From UBA9732 sp003456855 (GTDB taxonomy: Bacteria; Spirochaetota; Spirochaetia; Sphaerochaetales; Sphaerochaetaceae), in contig CAMOUY010000049.1 of NCBI GenBank assembly GCA_946626785.1, positions 1 through 16,223 of the forward strand: a stretch of 16,223 bases of DNA. The letters are read 5' to 3'. Under the pieces are notes generated by a model. It was not told the DNA's origin. It searched no databases and saw only the letters and a list, made by a program, of their open reading frames with translations. Both the position numbers and the translations under genes were made by a program. This document shows positions 6,150-13,701 of the stretch, one piece after another. Numbering within the stretch: the stretch's first letter is position 1; each line of letters starts with the position of its first letter.

Positions 6150-7700
6150 TCACACCTTTGCCTTGAGGTCCTCCTCAGCAAGGACATCGGCAAGCTCCTT
6201 GTAGTCGCTCTCGTAGGCGTGCTGATGGGTTGAGACCTTCATGTGGGCCTTGATGTCATTTGCCGTCTTGACCGAGCTGACGACAGTTCCTGCTCCGGAG
6301 ACGCATCCACCAGGACAGCCCATACCCTCAAGCAGGTAGCCGTTGTACTTTCCGGCCTTGGCAAGCATCAGAAGCTTGCGGCAGTTGTCCAGACCATCTG
6401 CCCTCTCCACCTTGATCTCATCCATCTCCGGATAGAGCTCCTTGATGCAGTTGACGACAGCCTGTGCGACACCGCCTGCCACGGCGAATCCACGACCGTC
6501 TCCGCTGGCACCGTGCATGACCTCGGACTCAGGGAGCTCGTTGAAGTCTATGTCCCTGGCATCGAACATGCCCATGACCTCCTCAAAGGTCAGGACGAAG
6601 TCGACATCACTTCTGATGGTTCTTCTGGAAGCCTCGTTCTTCTTTGCCGCGCAAGGACCGATGAATGCGACCTTGCAGCCAGGATGCTGCTTCTTTATCA
6701 GTCTGGCTGTCAGGACCATCGGGGTCAGAGCCATCGAGATGTTGTCCTTGAACTGTGGGAAGAGCTTCTTTGCCATGCTTGCCCATGCAGGACAGCAGGA
6801 AGTCGCCATCCAAGGGAGCTTGTCCGGAACGTTCTCCACAAAGTCCTTGGCCTCGTCCAAGGTGCAGAGGTCAGCACCGATTGCAACCTCCATGACATCC
6901 TCGAATCCAAGGGCCTTGAAGGCGGACCTGATCTTACCAGGGGTCAGGCCCGAACCGAACTGGCCTGAGACAGCCGGAGCAATGGCGGCGTAGACAGGGG
7001 TCGTCGGATCCTTGATCGCCTGGATCGTCTGGAAGATCTGAGCCTTGTCCGCAATGGCACCGAACGGGCAGTTGGCAAGACACATTCCACAGGAGACGCA
7101 CTTGTCCTGATCGATGTCTGCACGACCATACTGGTCGCTCTTTATGGCCTTCATGCCACAGGCCTTGACGCATGGCCTCTCAAGGTGAACAATGGCACCA
7201 TACTGACATGCAGCCGAACATTTTCCACACTTGATGCACTTTGAAGGATCTATATAGGAATGTTTACCAGAGAAGTCGAAGGACACTGCATCCTTTGGGC
7301 AGACCTCTCTGCAAGGCTGTGCAAGACAACCCTGGCAGGCATCTGTGACCACCATGACATTGTCCGGACACTGATGGCAGGCGAACTTGATCACGTTGAT
7401 CAGTGGCTTCTCATAGTACTTCTCAGCCTTTAGAGCTTCCTCCACACCTTCTGACACAGGACCCATCTCATCAGCAGATCTTACCGGCAGACCCATGGCA
7501 AGTCTCAGTCTCTCACGGATTATCGCCCTCTCAAGGAAGACGCTCTCACGATACTTTGAGACCTCACCTGGAATGATCTTGTAGGCAATGGCCTCCATGT
7601 TCTCCAGCTCACCGCCGTCATAGTTGTATGACAGCCTTGCAACCTCTGAATAGACCTGTTGTCTCAGAGAATTGATAGATGTGTAGATTCCTCTCATCAT
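6150..7700 (-). CDS. Single-subunit [FeFe]-hydrogenase, group B type
   Basis: A 516-residue protein that should reversibly reduce protons to H2 with electrons from ferredoxin. N-terminal Cys clusters for 4Fe-4S centres lie at residues 108/111, 122/125/130/134, 155/158/161/165, 177/181 and 201/204/207/211. The H-cluster domain carries all three signatures: TSCCPAW (C302, C303), FIGPCAAKKNE (C350) and GMGCPGGCVSGAG (C462, C466). TSCCPAW and FIGPCAAKK rather than TSCCPGW and MPCxxK point to group B, found in anaerobes including clostridia and spirochaetes. A longer frame begins at a TTG (7733) without a good ribosome site; the ATG at 7700 follows AGGAGG by 10 bases and gives MMRGIYTSINSLRQQV, so I take 7700. 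It stands alone: no electron-transfer partner or HydE/F/G maturase gene is visible, though maturation requires them. Cytoplasmic. It could serve fermentation H2 output or redox sensing. Confidence 0.92.
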   Translation of the reverse strand: MMRGIYTSINSLRQQVYSEVARLSYNYDGGELENMEAIAYKIIPGEVSKYRESVFLERAIIRERLRLAMGLPVRSADEMGPVSEGVEEALKAEKYYEKPLINVIKFACHQCPDNVMVVTDACQGCLAQPCREVCPKDAVSFDFSGKHSYIDPSKCIKCGKCSAACQYGAIVHLERPCVKACGMKAIKSDQYGRADIDQDKCVSCGMCLANCPFGAIADKAQIFQTIQAIKDPTTPVYAAIAPAVSGQFGSGLTPGKIRSAFKALGFEDVMEVAIGADLCTLDEAKDFVENVPDKLPWMATSCCPAWASMAKKLFPQFKDNISMALTPMVLTARLIKKQHPGCKVAFIGPCAAKKNEASRRTIRSDVDFVLTFEEVMGMFDARDIDFNELPESEVMHGASGDGRGFAVAGGVAQAVVNCIKELYPEMDEIKVERADGLDNCRKLLMLAKAGKYNGYLLEGMGCPGGCVSGAGTVVSSVKTANDIKAHMKVSTHQHAYESDYKELADVLAEEDLKAKV

Positions 7701-7710
7701 ATGCCGAGGT

Positions 7711-7716
7711 CCTCCT
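7711..7716 (-). promoter_or_regulatory. Ribosome-binding site deciding the hydrogenase start
   Basis: The minus strand reads AGGAGG here, 10 bases before the ATG at 7700. In the longer TTG-initiated frame this sequence would encode a Leu-Gly-Gly-Pro stretch within a short N-terminal extension. The match supports the shorter protein. Confidence 0.7.
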
Positions 7717-7790
7717 AGTACAATGTCTTCCAATTGGCCTCATACTAACATGAAAACACTCAACTGGATAGAGCAATAACCAAAAGAAAA

Positions 7791-7816
7791 CCCGTTCCGG
7801 AACAAACAGGAACGGG
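7791..7816 (-). terminator. Intrinsic terminator of the outer-membrane protein gene
   Basis: An 8-base-pair stem (CCCGTTCC at 7791-7798 with GGAACGGG at 7809-7816) is followed on the minus strand by TTTTCTTTT. It lies just after the stop of the small beta-barrel gene and before the hydrogenase gene, so the hydrogenase must have its own promoter in the roughly 90 bases between. I could not pick a convincing one. Confidence 0.85.
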
Positions 7817-7842
7817 CTCAAAGATCTTAAAGAAATCAAATC

Positions 7843-8490
7843 TTACAGTGAGTAAGTGACTCCTGCGAAGATCTTGTATGTGATGTTGCTTGCCTTCCAA
7901 TCGTTGTCATCGGCTGTCGTGTAAGCATCCTGAATGTCATCATCGGTGTTGATGAAGTGCCAACCGAACTTGAAGCCAAGAGTGATTGCCAGGTTGTCCT
8001 GGAGCTCATAGGCGCCGACAGCCTCAAGGCCGAGACCCATGGCTGCGTTTGTCTTTGCATCGTCAGAGTCAGACTCCTTACCGATCATCATGTCCCAACC
8101 AGCACCAAGACCAAGGCTCATCTCGTCTGAGAGCTCGATGTTGTACTGTGCGCCAGCATAGACTGAAAAATGAACTGGAGATGCGCTGTCAGCTGTATCA
8201 TTGAGAGTTGCAAGGCTTGTGGAAACCTTTGACTTTGCCTTGCCCATTGTGTTGAGTCCTGCCTCAACCTTGGCCTCAAGAGCCTCTGAGAAGGCATACT
8301 CGCCAGTAGCTGCGAAATAGAAACCACCGTTGCTGACGTTGATCTTGTTGCTGTCATCATACTTCAGAGTGATGCTCTGTCCACCATAACCAGCCTGAGC
8401 ACCGACCTTGATCTCGTTCTCAGACTTTGCTGCGAATGCGACGCCAACAGCGAGGCATACGATAAGAATAATTGCGAAAACTTTCTTCAT
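7843..8490 (-). CDS. Small outer-membrane beta-barrel protein, unknown function
   Basis: A 215-residue predicted secreted protein. Residues 1-20 (MKKVFAIILIVCLAVGVAFA) are a clear signal peptide with AFA before the cleavage point. The mature part of about 195 residues shows alternating polar and non-polar residues in Gly- and aromatic-containing strands (GGFYFAATGEYAF, HFSVYAGAQYNIEL, LGLGAGWDMM, AITLGFKFGWHF, TYKIFAGVTYSL), separated by acidic loops rich in Asp, Ser and Lys. This fits an eight-stranded OmpX/OmpW-like barrel, though the C-terminal residue is Leu after Tyr-Ser rather than the usual Phe. I do not recognise a specific family. A 28-residue longer frame exists, but the ATG at 8490 follows a CAGGAG ribosome site by 9 bases and starts exactly at the signal peptide. 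The gene is monocistronic between two terminators. Function unknown. Confidence 0.78.
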   Translation of the reverse strand: MKKVFAIILIVCLAVGVAFAAKSENEIKVGAQAGYGGQSITLKYDDSNKINVSNGGFYFAATGEYAFSEALEAKVEAGLNTMGKAKSKVSTSLATLNDTADSASPVHFSVYAGAQYNIELSDEMSLGLGAGWDMMIGKESDSDDAKTNAAMGLGLEAVGAYELQDNLAITLGFKFGWHFINTDDDIQDAYTTADDNDWKASNITYKIFAGVTYSL

Positions 8491-8510
8491 TGTTTTTTTC
8501 TCCTGCAGGC

Positions 8511-8539
8511 ATTCTATCTTTACTAAAAAGAAGAAACAA
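8511..8539 (-). promoter_or_regulatory. Candidate promoter of the small outer-membrane protein gene
   Basis: On the minus strand TTGTTT (complement of 8534-8539), a 17-base spacer and TAGAAT (complement of 8511-8516). It lies just downstream of the typA terminator and upstream of the gene's ribosome site, as expected for a single-gene unit. The leader would be very short. Confidence 0.5.
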
Positions 8540-8549
8540 TACTTTTGGC

Positions 8550-8579
8550 AAAAAAAAGACCGATGTTTGGGCATCGGTC
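8550..8579 (-). terminator. Strong intrinsic terminator of typA
   Basis: An 8-base-pair stem (GACCGATG at 8558-8565 with CATCGGTC at 8572-8579) and 6-base loop, followed on the minus strand by eight T residues (complement of 8550-8557). It lies 24 bases after the typA stop. Confidence 0.92.
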
Positions 8580-8602
8580 ACAATTTGCACAGTTTTGTAC
8601 CA

Positions 8603-10441
8603 TCACGTGAGGCACTCAGGGATGTATCCCCTGTTCTCCATGATCTTCCTCTTCTGGCTGTCCAGGATCTTCTTGCACATGCGGATGGCATTTGGAGTGA
8701 CCTCGACAAGCTCATCGTCCTTGATGAACCTGATGGCCTGCTCAAGAGACATCTTAGTAACCGGAGTCAATGCTACAGCCTCATCCTTTCCTGATGCGCG
8801 AAGGTTGGTCAACTTCTTTGTACGTGTAGGGTTAAGCAGAAGATCTCCATCTCTGTTGCGCTCGCCTACGACCATTCCCTCGTAGACCGGATCGCCTGGG
8901 ATGATGAAGAACCTGCCTCTGTCCTCAAGCTCCCAGATTCCGTATGCGACAGCCTCACCCTGGCGGTCACAGACAAGTGAGCCTGATGCTCTGTCCGGGA
9001 AGTCTCCCTTGTACGGCTCATAGGACTCAAGGGAGCTGTTCATGATGCCGTATCCGTGGGTGTCGGTCAAAAACTCATCGCGGTATCCGATAAGGCCACG
9101 TGACGGGATGTGGAACTCCATCTTGACCCTGCCGTTTCCCTTGTAGTCGATGTTGCTCATCATGCCCTTGCGAACGGAGAGCTTCTGCATGACAGTACCG
9201 GAATACTCCTCCGGGCAGTCGATCAGAAGGTACTCCATCGGCTCGGTCTTGCGACCCTGCTCGTCCGTCTTGAAAATAATCTTGGGTCTTCCGACGCAGA
9301 GCTCGAAGCCCTCACGTCTCATCTGCTCGACGATGATCGCGATCTGGAACTCACCTCTTCCCTTGACGGTGAAGGAGTCGTCTGCGTTCTTCTCGATCTG
9401 GATGGAGACGTTCCTGAGTGCCTCCTTGCAGAGTCTGTCCCATATCTTGGCGGATGTGAGCTGCTTTCCGTCCCTTCCTGCCAGCGGAGAGATGTTCTTC
9501 GAGAACAGCATGGAGACCGTAGGCTCGTCGACGTGGATCCTTGGAAGCGCCTTGACGTAGTCCTTGGTGCAGATGGTGTCACCGATTGAGACGTTCTCGA
9601 TTCCCGAGAGGACTGTGATGTCACCCGGCTCGACGTGGTCTGCAGGGGTGAATGTGGGCCCGTTGTAGACCTGAAGGCGTGTCACTCTGAGCGGCACGTG
9701 CTCACCGTTCTCGGTGATGCAGACAAGCGAATCATTGACGGATGCACTTCCATTGATGATCTTACCTACAGCCAGGCGTCCGAGATAGTCATTGTAGGAC
9801 AGATCGGAGACCAGCATCTGGAACGGCTCCTCGTCATCGTAGGAAGGCGATGGGATATAGTCCACGACCTTGTCCAGAAGAGGATAGATGTTCTTAGCAT
9901 TCGGGTCATTGAGCACTGTCGAGCAGTAACCAGCACGTCCGTTGGCATAAAAGACAGGCACGTCAAGCATGTCCTCGTCGTTTGAGAGCTCCAGAAGAAG
10001 GTCGTAGACCTCATTCAGGACCTCCTCCGCCCTGGCATCCTGACGGTCGATCTTGTTGATCACGACAATCACGGAAAGATTCTTCTCGAGGGCCTTCTCA
10101 AGGACGAATCTCGTCTGGGGAAGCGGACCCTCGGCTGCATCGACAAGAAGGATGACACCATCGACCATTGAAAGGCCTCTCTCGACCTCACCACCGAAAT
10201 CGGCGTGACCAGGAGTGTCTATGATGTTTATCTTGACGCCCTTCCACTTGATGGCGCAGTTCTTTGCGTTGATTGTGATTCCACGCTCCCTCTCGATCGC
10301 TCCGCTGTCCATGATGCGGTCTGCAGAGTCGTTTGGCTCGACTCCGCTCTGGCGGAAGAGAGCATCTACCAGGGTCGTCTTGCCGTGGTCAACGTGAGCT
10401 ATGATTGCTATGTTTCTAATCTTGTCGTTGTGCTGAATCAT
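8603..10441 (-). CDS. typA: Translational GTPase TypA/BipA
   Basis: A 612-residue ribosome-associated GTPase of the elongation-factor family, acting in 50S subunit assembly and translation under stress or low temperature. The G domain shows AHVDHGKT (G1, residues 15-22), RGITI (switch I, 53-57), DTPGH (G3, 75-79) and NKID (G4, 129-132). Domain II, an EF-G-like domain III (KGRGEFQIAIIVEQMRREGFEL), domain V (GRVKMEFHIPSRGLIGYRDEFLTDTHGYGIM) and the TypA-specific C-terminal domain (LLLNPTRTKKLTNLRASGKDEA) follow, which separates it from EF-G and LepA. Length is normal. The start has only a weak ribosome site (GGGAAAAAG). It lies 77 bases after the sirtuin gene on the same strand, with its own candidate promoter in the gap and a strong terminator behind, so it is probably expressed independently of the folD-miaB-sirtuin operon. 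Confidence 0.96.
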   Translation of the reverse strand: MIQHNDKIRNIAIIAHVDHGKTTLVDALFRQSGVEPNDSADRIMDSGAIERERGITINAKNCAIKWKGVKINIIDTPGHADFGGEVERGLSMVDGVILLVDAAEGPLPQTRFVLEKALEKNLSVIVVINKIDRQDARAEEVLNEVYDLLLELSNDEDMLDVPVFYANGRAGYCSTVLNDPNAKNIYPLLDKVVDYIPSPSYDDEEPFQMLVSDLSYNDYLGRLAVGKIINGSASVNDSLVCITENGEHVPLRVTRLQVYNGPTFTPADHVEPGDITVLSGIENVSIGDTICTKDYVKALPRIHVDEPTVSMLFSKNISPLAGRDGKQLTSAKIWDRLCKEALRNVSIQIEKNADDSFTVKGRGEFQIAIIVEQMRREGFELCVGRPKIIFKTDEQGRKTEPMEYLLIDCPEEYSGTVMQKLSVRKGMMSNIDYKGNGRVKMEFHIPSRGLIGYRDEFLTDTHGYGIMNSSLESYEPYKGDFPDRASGSLVCDRQGEAVAYGIWELEDRGRFFIIPGDPVYEGMVVGERNRDGDLLLNPTRTKKLTNLRASGKDEAVALTPVTKMSLEQAIRFIKDDELVEVTPNAIRMCKKILDSQKRKIMENRGYIPECLT

Positions 10442-10485
10442 CTTTTTCCCAAATAAATCTCGAACTAAAATAAATAACCAAAGAG

Positions 10486-10514
10486 AAAATACTAGTAATT
10501 AGATGTTTGTTCAA
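10486..10514 (-). promoter_or_regulatory. Candidate promoter of typA
   Basis: On the minus strand TTGAAC (complement of 10509-10514), a 17-base spacer and TATTTT (complement of 10486-10491), in the AT-rich 77-base gap between the sirtuin stop and the typA start. There is no hairpin terminator in this gap, so read-through from the upstream operon is also likely. Confidence 0.5.
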
Positions 10515-10518
10515 GTAC

Positions 10519-11313
10519 TTATTTGTCCAGCCAAGCGTTAAGTGCATCAAAAGTTTGCAGAAGATCGCTGAACAGCAGAGTCGCGCCCCTGTCCTGAGGA
10601 GTCGGCTGTGCATTGACTATCACAACATCGGCCCCGTTGCGCCTTGCAAGCATCGGAAGCGAGGCAGCCGGCTGAACCGTCAGCGACGAGCCCAGAACCA
10701 GGCAGAGATCGGTGCTGGAGAAGTCGTACCAGGCCTTGTTCAGGATGTCCTCCCTGAGGCTCTCCTCGTAGAAGATGATATCAGGCTTGATCACCCCTCC
10801 ACACTTCTTGCAGATAGGGACCTCATCGCGAAGGACAATTGGTGCGATTTCATTGTATTTGTAGACAGCACCGCACTTTGTGCAGTGGTGATACTCTGGG
10901 CTTCCGTGGACCTCGTAGACCGTCGATCCAGCTCTCTGGTGCAGCATGTCGATGTTCTGCGTGTAGACGCATCTCAGATAGCCCTTCTTCTGGAGCTTTG
11001 CCAAGGTGTTGTGGACGATGTTAGGCTCGTAGTCCTCAAGACGATACCACACATCCTTGGCCCACTTGTAGAAGATGTCAGGCTGTCTGCGGAAGAAGGT
11101 CATCGAGATGATCTCCTCGACGTCCATGCCCTGCCACGGGTCATTGTAGACGCCGTGCTTTCCCCTGAAGTCCGGAATGCCGCTTAGGGTGGAGACGCCA
11201 GCTCCGGTGAAGACCGTCATGTTGCGGCTCTTCTTGATGAGCTTCACAAGCTCCTCGAACTTAGGCTGGAAAACCTCTTCCCTCTCCGCGTAGCTGTCAT
11301 TGAAAGACTTCAT
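10519..11313 (-). CDS. Sir2-family NAD-dependent protein deacylase (sirtuin)
   Basis: A 264-residue sirtuin that uses NAD to remove acyl groups from protein lysines. The NAD-binding GAGVSTLSGIPDFRG (residues 37-51), TQNID (118-122), the catalytic His in VHGS (135-138), GSSLTVQPA (208-216) and a VNAQPT strand are intact. Zinc is held by C144, C147, C168 and C171. The GVSTLSGIPDFRG form resembles Thermotoga-type bacterial sirtuins rather than CobB with its Tyr-Arg desuccinylase pair. The longest frame starts 11 codons earlier inside miaB; I take the ATG at 11313 because AGGAGG (11320-11325) lies 6 bases upstream. Only 16 bases separate it from the miaB stop, so it is the third gene of the folD-miaB operon. 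The protein substrate is unknown. It is cytoplasmic and of normal length. Confidence 0.93.
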   Translation of the reverse strand: MKSFNDSYAEREEVFQPKFEELVKLIKKSRNMTVFTGAGVSTLSGIPDFRGKHGVYNDPWQGMDVEEIISMTFFRRQPDIFYKWAKDVWYRLEDYEPNIVHNTLAKLQKKGYLRCVYTQNIDMLHQRAGSTVYEVHGSPEYHHCTKCGAVYKYNEIAPIVLRDEVPICKKCGGVIKPDIIFYEESLREDILNKAWYDFSSTDLCLVLGSSLTVQPAASLPMLARRNGADVVIVNAQPTPQDRGATLLFSDLLQTFDALNAWLDK

Positions 11314-11329
11314 GGAAAACCTCCTGTAC

Positions 11330-12646
11330 TCAGACCTGGACGCCAATGTAGGTATTGCCGTTCAATAGCCTGAATTCCACATCAACCATGTCACCTGGCT
11401 TAACATCCCTGCCTTGCAGGACATCGAAGGCCACCATCTCACCATGCTCGTTCCTGCCGAGCATCTGGCTGCGGTTGTCCCTTGATACCTGGGTGACAAG
11501 CACCTTCTGAACACCATGGGCACGAATGCCCTTTATCTTCGCCGCATTGTCCAGCTGCCAGTCTATAAGCCTCTGGAGCCTTGCCTGCTTCTCACTCTCA
11601 GGCATCTGGCCCTCCATCTCACAGGCCCTCGTGCCCTCCCTTGGATTCCAGTAGTACATGTAGGCCTCGATGTAGCCCACCTCAGCCAGGGCCGAGATCG
11701 TGTCCTGGAACTCCTCCTCCGTCTCACCCGGGAAGCCGACCATCACATCGACGGCGAAGGTCATCTCAGGGATGCGCTCCTTGATCCTGTGGATCAGATC
11801 CAGATAGTGCTCTCTGGTGTAGCGCCTGTTCATCAGCTTGAGGATCCTGGAGTTTCCGCTCTGCATAGGAACATGCAGATGCTTTGCGACCTTCGGCTCG
11901 GTTGCGATGACCTCGATCAGCTCATCGGAGAAGTCCTTCGGATGCGGACTCTCGAAGCGAATCCACTGGATGTTGTCGCACTCCCTGCAGATTCTTCTTA
12001 AAAGCTCAGGGAAGTTGACGACCCCGCCCTCATCCTCGAAGTGATAGGAGTTGACGTTCTGTCCAAGCAGGGTTATCTCCCTAACTCCCTTTGCATCAAG
12101 GGTCCTGACCTCGTTCAGAACCTGCTCCGGACAGCGTGAGATCTCACGTCCACGGACATAAGGGACAATGCAGTAGGTGCAGAAGTTGTTGCAGCCGTTC
12201 ATGATGGGGACATAGGAGCTGAAGTCGCCCTCCTTGTAGTAGGCGCTTGTGAAGTTGTACTTGTCGCTCTCCGAGCCCGTCTTGTCGGCCACACCTGCAA
12301 TCTGCAGAATCCCAAGCTTGTTGTTGTTACCCACCACGTGGTCTATCTGAGGGGCATCCTTCTTCAGCGATGGTCCCAGCCTGTCAGCCATGCAACCGGT
12401 CAGAACAAGTGTGAGTTTCTCGCCCTCCTTGGCCTTCTCCGACTTGAGATGCTTGTATGCACCCAATCGACCCCAGATTCTGTTCTCAGCACTTTTTCTT
12501 ACAGAGCATGTATTTATAATCACCAGATCCGAATCCTCAGGCTTCTCCGCCTGAGACCAGCCACCTGCAACCAGAAGGCTCTCTATGGCATTGGACTCAG
12601 CCACGTTCATCTGGCATCCATATGTCTCTATGTAGAATTTTCTCAT
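11330..12646 (-). CDS. miaB: tRNA-2-methylthio-N6-dimethylallyladenosine synthase (MiaB)
   Basis: A 438-residue radical-SAM methylthiotransferase that adds a methylthio group to i6A37 of tRNAs reading UNN codons. The N-terminal UPF0004 domain carries three cluster Cys (C11 in ETYGCQMN, C47 in INTCSVRKSAE, C85 in LTGCMADR). The radical-SAM cluster is C152, C156 and C159 (CNNFCTYCIVPYVRGRE), and a TRAM RNA-binding domain occupies roughly the last 65 residues, ending GNTYIGVQV. The motifs fit MiaB rather than RimO or MtaB. The ATG at 12646 shares one base with the folD stop (TGATG), giving tight translational coupling; a TTG one codon earlier is an alternative start. It is the second gene of a folD-miaB-sirtuin operon. 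All cluster ligands are present, so it should be active. Confidence 0.95.
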   Translation of the reverse strand: MRKFYIETYGCQMNVAESNAIESLLVAGGWSQAEKPEDSDLVIINTCSVRKSAENRIWGRLGAYKHLKSEKAKEGEKLTLVLTGCMADRLGPSLKKDAPQIDHVVGNNNKLGILQIAGVADKTGSESDKYNFTSAYYKEGDFSSYVPIMNGCNNFCTYCIVPYVRGREISRCPEQVLNEVRTLDAKGVREITLLGQNVNSYHFEDEGGVVNFPELLRRICRECDNIQWIRFESPHPKDFSDELIEVIATEPKVAKHLHVPMQSGNSRILKLMNRRYTREHYLDLIHRIKERIPEMTFAVDVMVGFPGETEEEFQDTISALAEVGYIEAYMYYWNPREGTRACEMEGQMPESEKQARLQRLIDWQLDNAAKIKGIRAHGVQKVLVTQVSRDNRSQMLGRNEHGEMVAFDVLQGRDVKPGDMVDVEFRLLNGNTYIGVQV

Positions 12647-13548
12647 CAATTCTTCTCCATCACGTCAGAGATGTCGATGCCCTCTCTCCAGCATGCCGCG
12701 GTAAGGGTGTTCTCCATCAGCATGGCGATGGTCATAGGCCCGACTCCACCAGGAACCGGCGTGATTGCCCCAACCTTGGAAACGAGACCATCATAGTCCA
12801 CATCACCCTTCAGGGCGAAGCCTGATTTCTTGGAAGCATCAGGTACGCGGTTGATGCCTACATCGATGACCACAGCACCATCCTTCACCATGTCTGCAGT
12901 AAGGGCATTGACCTTTCCAACCGCTGCGATGATGATGTCAGCCTTCCTTGTGTATGAGGCCACATCGATGGTCTTGGTATGGACTACAGTGACCGTGGAG
13001 TTGCGGTCCCTCTGCATCAGAAGGGCAGCCATCGGCTTCCCGACTATGTTGCTTCTGCCCATGATGCAGACATTCCTTCCGGCGGTCTCTATGTTGTAGT
13101 AATCCAGGATTTTCAATATTCCCTTTGGAGTACAGGCTATCATTGACCTCTGACCAAGAAGCAGACGTCCGATGTTCACAGGGTGGAAACCATCTACATC
13201 CTTCTCTGGCAGAATTGCATCCGTGACAGCCAATTCATCAAGGTGCTTTGGAAGTGGCATCTGCACAAGGATGCCGTCCACGGTCGGATCCGCGTTCAGC
13301 TCAGCCACGCATTCAAGCAATGTCTCCTGGGAGATGTCAGCTGGGAAGTTGCAGTCACGGAAGTCGAAGCCCACCTCCTGGCAGCCCTTGTGCTTGTTGC
13401 GCACATAGGTCAGACTTGCAGGGTTCTCCCCGACAAGGACTACAGCAAGGCACGGACGTCTGGAGAAACGTTTCTCGAAAGCGCTGGTTCCAGCAGCGAC
13501 CTGGGTTTTGACTATAGAGCTTAGCTCCTTTCCGGAAAGAACAACCAT
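12646..13548 (-). CDS. folD: Bifunctional methylenetetrahydrofolate dehydrogenase / methenyltetrahydrofolate cyclohydrolase
   Basis: A 300-residue protein of normal length that interconverts 5,10-methylene-, methenyl- and 10-formyl-tetrahydrofolate using NADP, supplying one-carbon units for purines and formyl-Met-tRNA. The catalytic TYVRNKHKGCQEVGF stretch (Y48, K52) is intact, as are DGILVQMPLP (91-100), EKDVDGFHPVN with the conserved Asp, the Rossmann segment IMGRSNIVGKP (162-172) and the C-terminal PVPGGVGPMT. The start is an ATG preceded closely (4 bases) by GGAGG. It is the first gene of the folD-miaB-sirtuin operon and is divergent from a small outer-membrane protein gene. The promoter should lie in 13549-13620; the minus strand has TATACA there, but the -35 partner is weak. 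Confidence 0.96.
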   Translation of the reverse strand: MVVLSGKELSSIVKTQVAAGTSAFEKRFSRRPCLAVVLVGENPASLTYVRNKHKGCQEVGFDFRDCNFPADISQETLLECVAELNADPTVDGILVQMPLPKHLDELAVTDAILPEKDVDGFHPVNIGRLLLGQRSMIACTPKGILKILDYYNIETAGRNVCIMGRSNIVGKPMAALLMQRDRNSTVTVVHTKTIDVASYTRKADIIIAAVGKVNALTADMVKDGAVVIDVGINRVPDASKKSGFALKGDVDYDGLVSKVGAITPVPGGVGPMTIAMLMENTLTAACWREGIDISDVMEKN

Positions 13549-13701
13549 GAAGCCTCCAAAGATTATGTTTTTCTGTATACAAGATCATACAACCTTAAGT
13601 AACAAAATGCTATCAATGTGTGTTTTCTCAATGATTCGACAGCGCACTATCATAAATTCGCGCGAATTGTTATTATTCTCGTACAAGAGGTAACGCAAAG
13701 C
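13549..13701. promoter_or_regulatory. Divergent intergenic region between folD and the beta-barrel/lipoprotein pair
   Basis: These 153 AT-rich bases carry no gene that I can support. A perfect 14-base palindrome at 13655-13668 stands out. Neither promoter can be assigned firmly: on the minus strand TATACA near 13576 could be the folD -10; on the plus strand no pair of hexamers matches the consensus well. An ATG at 13618 in frame with the downstream gene has no ribosome site and would add 28 residues ahead of a clear signal peptide, so it is not a start. Confidence 0.45.
13655..13668. repeat. Perfect 14-base palindrome, candidate operator
   Basis: AATTCGCGCGAATT is its own reverse complement, with a CG-only core in otherwise AT-rich DNA. 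It ends 33 bases before the start of the outer-membrane protein gene, a usual place for a repressor site that would also hold the transcription start. The cognate regulator is unknown. Confidence 0.55.

Noticed and set aside
8491..8574. 28-residue N-terminal extension of the small outer-membrane protein
   Set aside because: It would run through the terminator and promoter region and bury the signal peptide; a ribosome site precedes the ATG at 8490.
9110..9589. A 159-codon plus-strand frame opposite typA
   Set aside because: Antisense shadow of a highly conserved GTPase gene; no ribosome site or domain.
11314..11346. 11-residue extension of the sirtuin into miaB
   Set aside because: The AGGAGG at 11320-11325 is placed for the ATG at 11313, and the extension is unlike sirtuin N-termini.
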